A program made the translations under genes and the position numbers. Below, in pieces: positions 34,101-45,681 of a stretch of 64,000 nucleotides of DNA. The notes beneath the pieces were generated by a model. It saw only the letters and a list, made by a program, of their open reading frames with translations. It made no database searches and had not been told where the DNA came from. Location: contig CM042084.1 in the NCBI GenBank assembly GCA_023512835.1, positions 43,943,609 to 44,007,608 on the forward strand, read 5' to 3'. The DNA comes from Taxillus chinensis. Lineage: Eukaryota > Streptophyta > Magnoliopsida > Santalales > Loranthaceae. Each line of letters opens with the position of its first letter. Position 1 is the stretch's first letter.

Positions 34101-35991
34101 GGAGAGCTTTGCTTGGCGATTTTGGGGCGGTGGATCTCGTGGATCGCAAATAATCTTCGGTAGGTGTCCTTAATCGTCTTATCTCGATCCTATCATTGAA
34201 TATGTGATCTATGGTTGTATGAGTGTGTATTTTATGAGGGTTGAGAAGTCAACCATGGAGGTCTAGATTTAGATCTAGATGAATATATGATTTGTGTGTA
34301 TTTCTAGCATTATCGTGCGAATTAGAGGCGTTTAAGACGCGTTTTGAGGTAAATATTGTAGTTTATTGCGTAAAACATGTGTTTATGAGTGTGCGGGGTC
34401 CTTTGGGTTGCTTCGGACGAAGAACGAAGCCAAAAAACGACGATGAAACGATTCCTCTGGTGAGTTTTAGGGTTGACGGACCGGTTAAGCGACTATGGAG
34501 TTAAGCGGTATGGGATCAGCTTCGTAATCAGCAGTATGGAGTCGGCGCTGTGAGTCGGGACTATGGAGTTAGTAGGCATGAGTCGAGCAACTTAGTTAGT
34601 TCGGATCGGTAGTCCGAGTAGTTGATCCGGATCGAAGTCCGGGAGGAGTTATCCGGGATCGGTAGTCCGGAGGAGTTGGTCCGGATCGATAGTCCCGAGT
34701 AGTTAGTCCGGATCGGTAGTCCCAGGAGTGGTCCGCGGCATCAAATCCGTGACATCAAATCCGTAGCATCAAATCCTTGTGACTGACCCTTGGACGGTCT
34801 GTCCTGCTTACTGTGGACATTTACATTGTAAACCATTATGCCTCTCCACATTTTAAGTATTAAGTTCAATGTAAATAGCGAAATACCCCCTATTTGGATT
34901 CAAAGAAAAATACTAGAAAATTAATTCCACTCTTTCGAAATGTGAAAATTGGGATTTAGTGTAAAATCTCGAAAAAACCCAAAAGTTCGTAGTGGTGAAT
35001 TTTTGGAAAGTGGGGTTAGGCGTCTCGAAAAATCCCCAAAAAATCGGATTATCTTATTTATGATATGGGAACTCAATGCCTGGACTTTTAATTTCAAGAA
35101 AATAGATTGATGGGTGCTTCCTTCATAAATCAAGGGTTGAAGATTTACTTGTGAAGATTGGCTACAATTAAAGGAAATATTGAGAATGACATGCCATACT
35201 AATGTTGGTAAGTTGATGTGAGGTATTGGGGCATGGACTCCGTGACTTATTTGGGTTCTCACCGTGATGCACCGATGGTGCTATGTAGTTGACGTGTGCA
35301 TATGCACCCGATGCTGTGCCCGTGTGGCGATAAGTGGGCCGGGCATATTGCGCTGTGGACATTGAGGCCTGAGTTGAGTCGTTGAGCTCGTGGAGCTAGG
35401 GGTGAGTGCCCTGAGCCGGGATCTGTTGAGGATCGTGGACAAAATCTCGGTGTGGAAGCGGGCAGGTCCCGATGTTTGTTTGTGGGCCGAGTCGATGATT
35501 GTGCACACTACCCGGTGCACGAGTACATAGAGATGTAGTATAGACTGCATGCATGATGTGGAGTGTTGGGGTCACCTGTGAGCTTGTCGCTCACCCCTAC
35601 TTATTGTGTACCTTTTTGGGGTGTGACCCGAGACTAGTGGAGGACTTTCTTCCAGAGGACGCCACTTTACTACGATGTATGATACGATCTGTATTTTGTA
35701 TTGTGTATTGTATTATGTTTGTATCCCGGATATGGGTCCGTGGACGATTATATTTGCATCTTGTTGGTGAGGTGATGTCGTAGGACTGTTTGACTTATTG
35801 TATGCATGATGATGTGTGGGAAAGTACGGGATTACCCTTGATGTATGGTATGTACAGGGTGCCGCATATTTGAGACAAAGACCCGCAGTGTAGTCTCTAT
35901 TGGTGCTAATCACCAACCCCTTGACCTTCGGGTGCGGCAAGGGGAAGTCATGTTCCCGGTTCCGGGTTTTCTTGGAATTCGGGGCGTGACA

Positions 35992-36330
35992 TATATATCT
36001 TGTTGCAATAATTACCTCCCGAGAATAATTGACCCGAGCGTTAATAATTGACCTCCCGAGTCACGAACTCCAAATTGAGTCAAATTACGTCAAAACGCTC
36101 GAAATGACGAACACAACACCGTTGAGATATTATCACACTCAAATGATTGCTCAAGCGCAAAGTCAACCAATAAACCCCGAAAAGTCAACAATTGGGCAAG
36201 CGGGGCCTCGACTCGAAATCGGGCCCAAGAATACGGATCAAAATGCTCACATCGCGACTACACCGGTCCGGATAGTTACATTCCCATAGAATGACTATCT
36301 CTCAAAACTACCCAAATCCGAGTCTTTACA
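35992..36330 (-). repeat. gypsy LTR (element B, left), second part
   Basis: After the TATAT duplication the LTR resumes with TTGTTGCAATAATTACCTCC and ends GAGTCTTTACA at 36330, followed by the family purine-tract position. Confidence 0.85.
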
Positions 36331-39237
36331 TCACTCCCACCTTGGGACTTTTGGTCCTCGAAAATAAAACACATGCCTAAAAGGCATAGCAAAATCCAAG
36401 CTCGTGCACCGCACAACAACAAGACACAAAAATATGATCATCAACATGATCACCAACCACATGGGTGCAATGCGACTCACCACAAGCCAAAAAGGCTCAC
36501 ACAATGCCGGGATGCCAACAATCAACAAGCTACACCATATCTCGAACAACGTATGCAAAACAAACGCATAAAACATAACTCATACCTCGGGGAAGGTCCT
36601 CACATTCTCCCCACCTCAAGACTGATCGTCTCGAACGGCGAGGATGAAGAACCCGCATCCGGCTCTCTTTATCCCCAAGTCCGCTCCTCCATGCCTCGGT
36701 GTCGCCATAACACCCAAACTAGTGGGATCGTCTTGCCCCATGACCTGGTCCCGTTGTCAAAAAATCTGTGCCGGCATCTCGACAACGGCACCATCATCGG
36801 CCAAGTCTATCTCGCGATAGTCCAACGCATGAGAAGGATTTGGGTGATACCGTCGCAATGAGACACATGGAACACATCATGTACTTGCGCCCAACTCCGG
36901 TGGCAAGGCTAATCGGTAAGCCATGGCCCGCGGTGACAACAATCTCAACGGCCCCACAAAACGAGGGGGAAAGTTTGGCTCCACGTCCAAACCTCCGATG
37001 CCCTCGGCACGGCAAAACCCGCAAAAATACACGGTCCCCCACCTCAAACCGCAAGGGTCGACGCCTCCGGTCCGCGTAGGACTTCGCACTCTGTCTTTGT
37101 CGGCATATCTTTGTCTAATCAATTGCACTATCTCCGTGGTTTTTCGAACCATATCGGGACCAGAGCTCTTTGTCTCTCCCGTCGTGCCTAACACAAGCGT
37201 GATCTACAAGGCCGCCCATACGCCGCCTCATACGGAGCCATCCCGATCGTGGCTGATAACCGTTGTTGTAAGAACTCTACCAAAGGAAGGTGAGTCTCCC
37301 AACAACCTCCAAAATCTAGGACACGGAGCTGCAACATATCCTCGAGCATCGAATCGTCGCTCAGATGACCATCCGTCTGTACGCGGATGAAAGGTCTGTC
37401 TGAGGTTCACCCTAGTACCCAAGGCTCATTGCAACCTGCCTCCAAAGCCAGAGGTGAACCTCGCGTCCCGATCAGATACAATGGACAATGGGACTCCATG
37501 CAACCGCATGATAACATCAATATACCTACGTCCCAAAGTCCTCACTGGTCGTGTCTCTCGAATCGAAATAAAATGTGTCGATTTGGTCGACCGGTCGACA
37601 ACTACCCATATGGTGTCATGTCCCTGGAACGAGGAAGTCCAAGTGACAAAATCCATGGTTACGTGGTCCCATTTCCACTCGGCACCGCAATGACGCAACT
37701 CACCGTATCTCGGGTGCTAAGTTTTGACACCTGCCAGGTCAAACACCTCCTCACAAAATCGACACGGCCTTAGCCGGGCACGGCCACTAGCCCACCGCCT
37801 CACGGACGCAGACATCTTGGTCCGACCAGGATGTACTGCATGGCGTGATGGTGAAATTCCCGAAGAACCTCCTCCAAGAGAAGTAGGAACTATCGTCGAC
37901 CCTATACCTCAATATATGCTCGGAGTCTTTAGTCCAATCGAAGATGCCTGCCCGGTCCCGAATCCTCTCCCGATGACCTCACGATCAACGTCCCCCAGTG
38001 ATCTGTATGATCCTCGCTTAGAACTCGGGGACTACGACAATACCTCTTGAGGGTCCTCGCCCCTCGGCCATTAGCCATCTCGCAACCTCATCGCCGCTAA
38101 TTTGTCCCATCATTTCCATTCCTTAATGGCACGAAAGGGCCACCACGGCCTGCTCTTCCTACTTCCGGAGCATACGCACCCATTACCCTTCCCAGGTATA
38201 CATCATATCAAGCTGAAGCTGCTGTGGGTACTCCGCCCACCGCCTCCGCCTAAGGTTCGAGATCTCATTGCAGTGAAGATATACGCAAGTTCTTGTGGTC
38301 CGTATACACCACAAACTTCTCCCCAAGGAGATAATGCCGCCGACTCTTAAGTACAAAGATCACTTTGCCAACCTCCAAATCATCGTGGGATAGTTCTGCT
38401 CATGTGGTCTCGATGCTAGACCCATAAGCAATCACCGTCGAGTTGCATCAACACACAACCCGGTCCACCCCACAAGCATCACAATACACCTCGAAAGGTA
38501 CACCCTCTGTGGGAGAATCAAGAAAGGTCTTTGAGGTCGATCGTGCCTTCGGCTCCATGAAGACTCTCATAAGCCTCGGACCAAACAAAAGAACTCCTTC
38601 CCGGTCGGGTTTGTCATAGGAGGCGCACACTTTGGAAAAATCACTCCACGAACCTCCGATAATAGCTTCTTCAAACCAAGGAAGCTACGAATCTCAAACA
38701 CGTTCGTGGGCCTCTTCCCATGGCATAACCGCCTCGATCTTCTCGGGATCCACCGTGATACCCTCCGAAGATACCACATGCCCAGATCAGTGTACTTGTT
38801 TTCCGAAAGTCACATTTCGTGAACTTCACGTCAGTACCGATGCTCCCGCAAGGTCTGGCTTCATAACCTCGCAAATGCTCCTCATGCTCCCTCTTGGTCG
38901 TGAATAGACAAAATATCGTCGATGAACACCACAACGAACATATCTAAATATGGAGCAAATACCCGGTTCATCACTCCCATAAGCACTTCTTTGAGCATTC
39001 GTGAGCCCAAATGGCATCACAAGCCACTCATAATGCCCATACGATGACAAGCCGAATGCGGTCTTAGGGATATCTGCCTCCTAACCCTTAGCGATGGTAT
39101 CCGGATCTCAAGTCTATCTTAAAACCATCTCGCACCGTGAAACAGATCGAACAAGTCATCGATCCTCGGCAATGGGTACTGTTCTTCGGATCCAGCACCC
39201 CTTCCGGTAGTCTATATACGACGAAGTGAACCATCCG
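36331..39237 (-). pseudogene. truncated gypsy interior (element B: IN, RNase H, part of RT)
   Basis: The minus strand keeps the integrase C-terminus ([18 protein letters not shown], 37054-36990), the core (MDFVTWTSSFQGHDTIWVVV and STKSTHFISIRET, 37640-37560; FHPRTDGWSSERR), RNase H remnants, and RT up to a point near 39237 (thumb piece [14 protein letters not shown] region 38780-38700; FGLTNA and F.DD box about 39030-38920). The rest of RT, protease, gag, leader and PBS are missing: RT text ending in GAACCATCCG (plus strand) abuts the next LTR directly. The frame is broken many times. The same end point recurs at 57942. Confidence 0.85.
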
Positions 39238-41394
39238 TGTCACACCCCGAATTCCAAGAAACCCTAACCAAGAACATGACTTCCTTGCTGCGCCCCGAAA
39301 GGTCAAGGGGTTGTTGACTAGCACCGATAGAGACTACACTGGGGTCTTGTCTCAATATGCGACCCCTGCATACCATACATCGGGTAATCCGTACTTTCCA
39401 CATCATCATGCATACAATAAGTCAAACGATCAAGGCTGACATCACCTCACCAACCGGTATGCAAATATAGCCGTCCACCGGACCCATGTCCGGGATACAA
39501 ACATATACAATACACATACGAATACGATCTGATATCATACATCGAGTAGTGGGCGTCCTCCTGGAAGAAAGTCCTCCAGTAGTCTCGGGGTCACACTGAA
39601 AAAGGTAAGCATACAAGTAGGGTGAGCTGACAAGCTCGGTAGGGGTGACCCCAACACTCACATCATGCGAGCATACAAGTCTATCCTACGTCAGGTACTC
39701 GTGCACTTGTGTAGTGTGCACAATCATCGGGACTCGGCCTGCGAACAAACATCGGGACCTACCTGTGCCCAGGGCCGACTTGTCCACGATCCTCAACAGG
39801 ATCCCTGCTCAGGGCACTCGCCCCTGGGCCCACGCGCAACGACTCAACTCGAGGGCCTTACCGTCCCGCAGCCTTAATATGCCTACTACGTCGACCACAG
39901 ACTGCCGAGTCGGTGCGTATGCACCTACGTCAACCACATGCACATCGGTGCATCACAGTGAGAACCCCAAATAAGTCACGGAGTTCATGCCCAATACCTC
40001 ACATCAACTTACTAACATTAGTATGGCATGTCATTCTCAATATTTCCTTTGAAATTGTAGCCGGTCTTCCAAGTAAATCTTGACCCTTGATTTATGAAAG
40101 AAGTACCCATAGCGACTATTTTCTTGAAATTAAAAGTCCCGGCATTGAGTTCTCATATCATAAATAAGATAATCTGATTTTGGGGATTTTTCGAGATGTC
40201 TAACTCCACTTTCCAAAAATTCACCACTACGAACTTTTGGTTTTCGAGATTTTACACTAAATCCCAATTTTCACATTTTGAAAGAGTGGGAATTAATTTT
40301 TCAGTATTTTTCTTTGAATCCAAATGGGGGGTATTTCGTTATTTACATTGTAACTTAATACTTAAATGTGGAGAGGCATAATGGTTTATAATGTAAATGT
40401 CCAGAGGTGTGCGGTTGCACTTTCTTGCGGGTCACTTCTTTGCGGATTTGATGCTACGGATTTGATGCTGCGGATTTGATGGTACGGATTTGATCTTTGG
40501 ACCTCCTCCGGACTGCGATCCGGACTAACTACTCCGGACTCGATCCGGACTAACTCCTCGGTTTACCGTCCGGACTAACGAGGCTTTGACTCATATTCTT
40601 GACTCACAACGCTGCGACTCCATAATTGTTGACTCCACAGTTCTTGACTCCATACTGGATGGCGAATTCTGTTCGACTCCACAATGCTAACTCGCCATTG
40701 CGGATTGGTCCGTCGACCCTAAAACTCGCCCAGTGTTGTTCTCATCGTTTTTGGCTTGTTCTTCCGGAAGCAACCCAGTGACCCCAGGACACTCATAAAC
40801 ACATGTTTTACGCAATAAACTACAATATTTACCTCGAAACGTGTCCTAAATGCCTCTAATCGCCTATAACAGTAGAAATACACACAAATCATATATTCAT
40901 CTAGATCTAAATCTAGACCTCCATGGTTGACTTCTCGGCCCTCATAAAATACACACTCGTACAACCACGGATCACATATTCAAAGATAGGATCAGATAAG
41001 ACGTTAAGGACACCTACCTGGAAGATTATTTGCGATCCACGAGCTCCAATCGCCCCAAAATCGCCAAGAAAGCTCTACGCTCTTCCCTTCTTCTCTCTCT
41101 CTCTCTCTCTCTTGCCCAAACATGAACGTACCAATAATTGGCAATTAAAGAGATAAAGGCGGTTCTTAATTATATATATCTTGTTGCTGACAATTGGCCT
41201 CCCGGCAATAATTGACCCGAACGTAATAATTGACCTCTCGAGGTCACGAACTCCAAATTGGGTCAAATTACCGGCCAAAACGCTCGAAATGCCGAGCACA
41301 ACACTGTTCGGATATTATCACACTCGAATGAACGCTTTCAAACGCAAAGTCGGCCAATAAACCCCAAAAAAGTCAATAATCGGGTCAAACGGAC
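39238..41394 (-). repeat. gypsy LTR (subfamily 2), shared between elements B and D
   Basis: Begins TGTCACACCCCGAATTCC. It carries the subfamily-2 text TTAATACTTAAATGTGGAGAGG and GCGGATTTGATGCTACGG, also seen at 59060-59220. The minisatellite is at about 40436-40700. It follows the family to GGGTCAAACGG at 41394, then is lost in an unrelated patch about 120 bp before the expected LTR end. Confidence 0.85.
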
Positions 41395-41548
41395 CCACGG
41401 GCCCCCGACCCCCCTCCCCCATTACTTTTTTTCTCTGGGTGTTGTTCTTTAAATTCAATATCTTTAAATAATATTACGACCCTGGTTTTGCTCTATATCT
41501 CCCCTCTGGGGGTATTCTTTCCCAAAAAAAAAAAAAAAACCCAAAACG
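41395..41548. other. homopolymer-rich patch replacing LTR end and PPT
   Basis: Other copies run smoothly from GGGTCAAACGG through the LTR end into the integrase tail. Here about 150 bp of unrelated sequence intervenes, with CCCCCGACCCCCCTCCCCC, a T7 run and an A16 run. The LTR before it is subfamily 2 but the interior after it resembles element A. Either an insertion-repair scar or an assembly artefact. Confidence 0.6.
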
Positions 41549-42579
41549 AAGAATGAAAATCCAAGCTCAAGCACCGCACAGCCAACAAAAAGCACAAAAT
41601 ATGATCATCAACATGATCACCAACCACACAGGTGCAATGCAACTCACAACAAGCCAAAAAGGCTCACACGATGCCAGGATGCCAAAAATCAACAAGCTAC
41701 ACAATATCTCAAACAACATATGCAAAACAAATGCATAAAACATAACTCATACCTCAGGAAGGTCCTCACTCCTCCCCACCTCGGGGTGATCATCCTCGAA
41801 CAGCTTAGGATGAAGAACCCGCATCTGGCTCTCTTTCTCCCAAGTCTGCTCCTCCATGCCTCGGTGTTGCCATAACACCCGAACTAGTGGGATCGTCTTG
41901 CCTCGCAAGACCTAGTCCCGCCTGTCCAAAATCTGTGCCGGCATCTCAACAACGGCACCATCATCAGCCAAGTCTATCTCGCGATAGTCCAACACATGGG
42001 AAGGATCAGGGTGATACCGCCTCAACTGAGACACATGAAACACATCATGTACTCGCGCCAACTCTGGTGGCAAAGCCAATTGGTAAGCCACTGCGCCCAC
42101 GGTGGCAACAATCTCAAACGGCCCCACAAAACGAGGGGAAAGTTTGGATCCACGTCCAAACCTCCGATGCCCTCGACGTGGTGAAACCCGCAAAATACAC
42201 GGTCCCCCACCTCAAGCCGCAAAGGTCGACGCCTGCGGGTCCGCGTAGGACTTCCGCTGCTACTGCGCTATCAACATGCGGCTCGAATCAGTTGCACTAT
42301 CTCCGTGGTCTCTCGAACCATATCGGGACCGAGAAGCTGCTGTCTCTCCCGTCTGTGCCCAACACAAGGGTGATCTACAAGGCCGCCCATACGAGCGCCT
42401 CATACGGAGCCATCCCAATCGTGGCCTGATAACTGTTGTTGTAAGAGAACTCCACCAAAGGAAGGTGAGTCTCCCAACAACCTCCAAAATCTAGGACACA
42501 GGCACGCAACATATCCTCGAGCGTCTGAATCGTCCGCTCCGACTGACCATCCGTCTGTGGGTGAAAGGCTGTACTGAGG
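41549..42579 (-). pseudogene. gypsy element D, integrase C-terminal part
   Basis: The minus strand reads [57 protein letters not shown] and [23 protein letters not shown] text (42193-41912), closer to element A than to B. Upstream (42584-42375) are [19 protein letters not shown] and [20 protein letters not shown]. The interior is cut at 42579 by the LARD at 42585 and continues at 49106, with TTCAC duplicated at the two edges. Confidence 0.85.
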
Positions 42580-42854
42580 TTCACTGATAACGTGCATTTT
42601 ATACCGTTATTCTAGTGTTTATTTAGGATGTTTAAGAGCATGATTAGAGCCTTATTGCTTCATATATCATATATATTTGCTCTAACCCCTAGGAAGATGC
42701 TATTTGCAAATACATGCGTTTTTAAGCTGTTTTGGCAGATTTTGGACCTCACTTTTGACATAGTAGATGGCCTCAAACAATTGGCGTGCAAGAACAAAAG
42801 TTTCTTAGAATGATGTCATCTACCTACCACAGAAATTTCAGAGCATTTGGAGCT

Positions 42855-42881
42855 GCACGTGAATTCACCCAATTCACGTGC
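42855..42881. promoter_or_regulatory. palindromic G-box pair
   Basis: GCACGTGAATT and its reverse complement AATTCACGTGC flank a 5-bp centre, giving two CACGTG G-boxes in an 11-bp-arm inverted repeat. A second pair follows at 42957-42962 and 42975-42980. G-boxes bind plant bZIP and bHLH factors; regulation here is inferred. The 3' LTR keeps both pairs (47855-47879 and 47956-47979). Confidence 0.6.
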
Positions 42882-43101
42882 AAGCCTATTTTTACCTCTC
42901 AGGCCTCTACAAGATGCAAGGAAGCTTGGGGAGAAGTTTGAGCTGATTTGGAGGTGCACGTGAATTTACCATATCACGTGCAAATTGGCGTGCAGAGATA
43001 TTTTTGGACCGATCCAATCGTTTTTCCATGCTGATCATTTGTTCTGAAGGACCAAGTCCAAATTGTGGATGGAAGTTAGAGATTTTAAAGTTTCGAGTGT
43101 T

Positions 43102-43131
43102 ACTTATCAAAACTACGCCGTTTTGATAAGT
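43102..43131. promoter_or_regulatory. perfect 12-bp-arm hairpin upstream of TATA
   Basis: ACTTATCAAAAC and GTTTTGATAAGT flank the loop TACGCC, ending 36 bp before the TATA box. It is conserved without change in the 3' LTR (48102-48131) and in element F (61881-61910). Confidence 0.7.
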
Positions 43132-43167
43132 GGGCTAGGTTACACACCTCAAAGCCCATCCAAACTC

Positions 43168-43175
43168 TATAAATA
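43168..43175 (+). promoter_or_regulatory. LARD LTR TATA box
   Basis: CTATAAATA is a near-consensus plant TATA box, present at the matching place in all three LTR copies (48168-48175 and 61947-61954). Transcription should begin about 30 bp downstream, near 43205. Confidence 0.65.
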
Positions 43176-44094
43176 CAAGCCTCCACGCCTCTGCTATGTA
43201 TGCCTAACCCCCCCCCCACACGTTTTAGAGAGAGAGAGGCTCCACGACTTGGAGGTGCTCCTTGACCTAGGAGAGCAGCCGTCGCAGCCGTCGCAGCGGC
43301 CGTCGCGGATTTTGGAGCCTGGATTTGAAGCTTTCTTTGTGCGCGTGATCAAGAAGAAGATGTTTAGCTTTTCTGCTATGGTTTTGCTTGTAATCATGCG
43401 TGAGTAGTTCTTTAATCTAGGGGAGCAATGTAGCCCCCTTTGTTGCTTTGTTGTGTTTATGAATATTGGGTTTGGATGATTGAGTTTTGCATGTTTTATG
43501 AATCTGTTCTTAATCTCTATCTTTGGATGTACACCTTGGTATTCTTAGCCCTAGTCTGGGGCGGATTGAGATTCATAACTTATTTGTAATTGGTGTGATC
43601 ATTATCCTTTTGCAAGTATGATTTATTGGCTTTGCATGTTTGTGTGTTTAGATGACCATTCCGGCATACAACTCTTAAAAGGACCTCAATGACCATTTGT
43701 TGTCCTTGGCTTATGTTTAGCATGTTTTCAATCGGACAACCCTAATATCATGAACCAGTAGAGATAACATAGGGAGGTGAAATTGTGACCCTAGATGCCT
43801 TTAATCCTTGAATCTTAATCCTAAAATCAGTTTACTTTCTTTGTTTATTCAGAAAACCAAATAAAAATTAGATCTTTAGTTTAAAAAATAAAACTTTTTG
43901 CCAAGACATTTTATAGAACAAGAGTAATTGGGTGATTTGATTTGAGAACTAGAGAACTAGGTTAATCCTGTGGGTTCGACCCCTTTCTTGCTGCTATTCT
44001 TTTAGTGCAAACTTAGGGAATTTATTATTTTGAAGAGAGATTTAACGACATTAGCTAGCTCTTTTAGAGAGGCTAAAAATCTTGTCTGTCAAAT

Positions 44095-44112
44095 TGGCGC
44101 CGTTGCCGGGGA
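44095..44112 (+). other. LARD primer-binding site, tRNA-Asp
   Basis: TGGCGCCGTTGCCGGGGA is the exact complement of the plant tRNA-Asp 3' end (...TCCCCGGCAACGGCGCCA). It starts three bases after the LTR. Confidence 0.9.
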
Positions 44113-44367
44113 TTCAACGGTTAACTAGTTTTTGAAATCAACATTGAGTGAAATTGTTTGAATTCTGATCTTGGTGTTTATTTTATCTTTTATTTTCTGT
44201 TATTTTGTTTTCTTTGTTTGTTTATTTTGCATTGCTCGGAGCTGCTGGGTGTGTTCTTGTTGTTTTACAGGAACATACACCAAGTGTTTGAGGTATTGCT
44301 AGTTGTGTATGCGATGAAGGGAACTTGTGTCCTTTAATCCTTTAATCCAGAACCTGAACAGACCTCA

Positions 44368-45681
44368 ATGGATGGACGGTTTGGAGATGAGGAGGAGCTA
44401 AACATGGAAGAATGTTTGGAAAGGATGATCCAAGGCAACAAATATTTGTGGGAAAACCAAGGGAGAGATGAGGAGAATTCAATGATGGCAGACCAACATG
44501 TTTATGTTCCAGGCCATGCAGCAGATCAATTTTCATATAGTGCTTGGGATTGCACTGTCTATGATTCTCCCATAAGCAGTTATTCATACCAGGAGCCTCC
44601 TTGTTATGGTGGGAGTATTAATGGAGATGGTAGAGAAGTATGGCCAACTTGCACCCAACTTGAGGGTGACTACTATCCACAAGAGCCACCACCTGAGGAG
44701 TTTAATGATTTCTTGAATGGATATTCGAGAATAGATGGGTTGGGCAATATCAAGATGAAGCTTACTATGAAGGCCCACTCTATGGCAATTATTGTCCATA
44801 TCAACAACAAGAGTGGCAGCCCCAAGTTGAAGATGAAGAAACCGAAGAGAGGTAGAGGATTTGAATGAAAGGCTAGGACGTATGGAGACTACCATAAAAA
44901 ATATGGAGCAATTATTGATGAGTATGGCTCAAAATGTAAATCTTTGAGTCTCATCTCACTCCTTTCTTGATGACATAGAGATAAACACTAAAGAGAATTG
45001 CAAAGCCATCACCCCAACTTCCATGAATCAATCTTTCAGGTCTACCTCACAAGAATGGGAGTTTTACGCTAATAATGATTCCGAAGATGAAGCTCGCATT
45101 CTAGATGGTCAAGCCATTAATGCTGCTATAGAACAAGAAGTGGACAAAAGGGCAATGTTTCATTATGATGAGGTGGTCCCTCCACCACAATTTAATAGCC
45201 CATGTGATGTATCCACTTCAACTCTTCCCATGGTTGGAGCTTATGAGGACAATTTTTCCATCCAAGAAGAAGAGGAAGACTTGAATTGTTCGGGGTGTTA
45301 GAAGAACATGAGAAACCAATAAATGACAACCCAAGGATGCAGCAACAAATCTTGGATGATGATGCTATAATTCTCATATCCGAAGGCACATCAAACCAAG
45401 GTACTCTTTATGAAGACAAGCGACATGAGCCCACCACTACTATGTTTGCTTTGGAATCATCTTCCCTTATACAAGAGGAGGAAGTGCTTGACAAGGGAGG
45501 TAACCATGCGTGCATCATGACTACTCCAATTGTGGAGTATGTTGAATTTGTGTTACCACCTCGTTGGAATGAGAGGAAGGAGAACCATAAGTTTGTGGAG
45601 GTGTCTCCCTATCAACAATTGAATCGGGAGTTCAAGTGGCTCCCACAGCTGGTTCATTCATCCGATTGCTATGGTCTATGA
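44368..45681 (+). pseudogene. acidic LARD-encoded ORF set, function unknown
   Basis: I do not recognise a family. The first open part (44368-44868) starts MDGRFGDEEELNMEECLERM and is rich in Asp, Glu, Tyr and Pro (SYSYQEPPCYGGS, EGDYYPQEPPPEEF). The copy in element F continues in another frame as YYEAPLYGNYCPYQQQEWQP, which shows a frame shift here near 44730. A heptad-like stretch (RMETTIKNMEQLLMSMAQN) ends at a stop near 44948. Two further open parts follow, 45023-45301 (DSEDEARILDGQAINAA, VVPPPQFNSP, IQEEEEDLN) and 45286-45681 (MQQQILDDDAIILISEGT, VEYVEFVLPPRWNERK). No zinc knuckle, DTG, F.DD/YVDD or DDE motif is present. It could be a highly diverged gag relic or a captured sequence. Conservation of the sequence in E and F shows it belongs to the family. 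Confidence 0.55.

Larger units (their letters stand above)
33639..35991 (+). mobile_element. solo gypsy LTR, inverted inside another LTR of the same family
   Basis: Runs from TATAAAGACTTGTATTTGGG (family start TGTAAAG) to GGGGCGTGACA in plus orientation, opposite to the host LTR. TATAT at 33634-33638 is repeated at 35992-35996, and host-LTR sequence continues on both sides. No interior sequence is present, so this is a solo LTR left by LTR-LTR recombination. With its host it forms a roughly 2-kb inverted repeat. The TATA tract, (GA)n and minisatellite (about 34470-34790) are kept. Confidence 0.9.
42585..44091 (+). repeat. LARD element E, 5' LTR
   Basis: 1507 bp. Contains two G-box pairs (42856-42880 and 42957-42980), a perfect hairpin (43102-43131), a TATA box (43168-43175), a C-run, and a GA-run with a GCAGCCGTC triplet-like repeat near 43275-43310 that is the main difference from the 3' LTR. 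Confidence 0.95.

Noticed and set aside
33897..34163. 88-codon ORF with a Glu-Arg repeat
   Set aside because: Produced by translating the (GA)n microsatellite in the solo LTR.
41887..42429. Plus-strand ORF of 180 codons, and its counterpart at 60874-61302
   Set aside because: Both are antisense to integrase in copies of the same gypsy family.
43063..43407. 114-codon ORF in the LARD LTR and its copy at 48063
   Set aside because: It crosses the TATA box and presumed start site, and run-length differences break it in the second copy. Not a gene.
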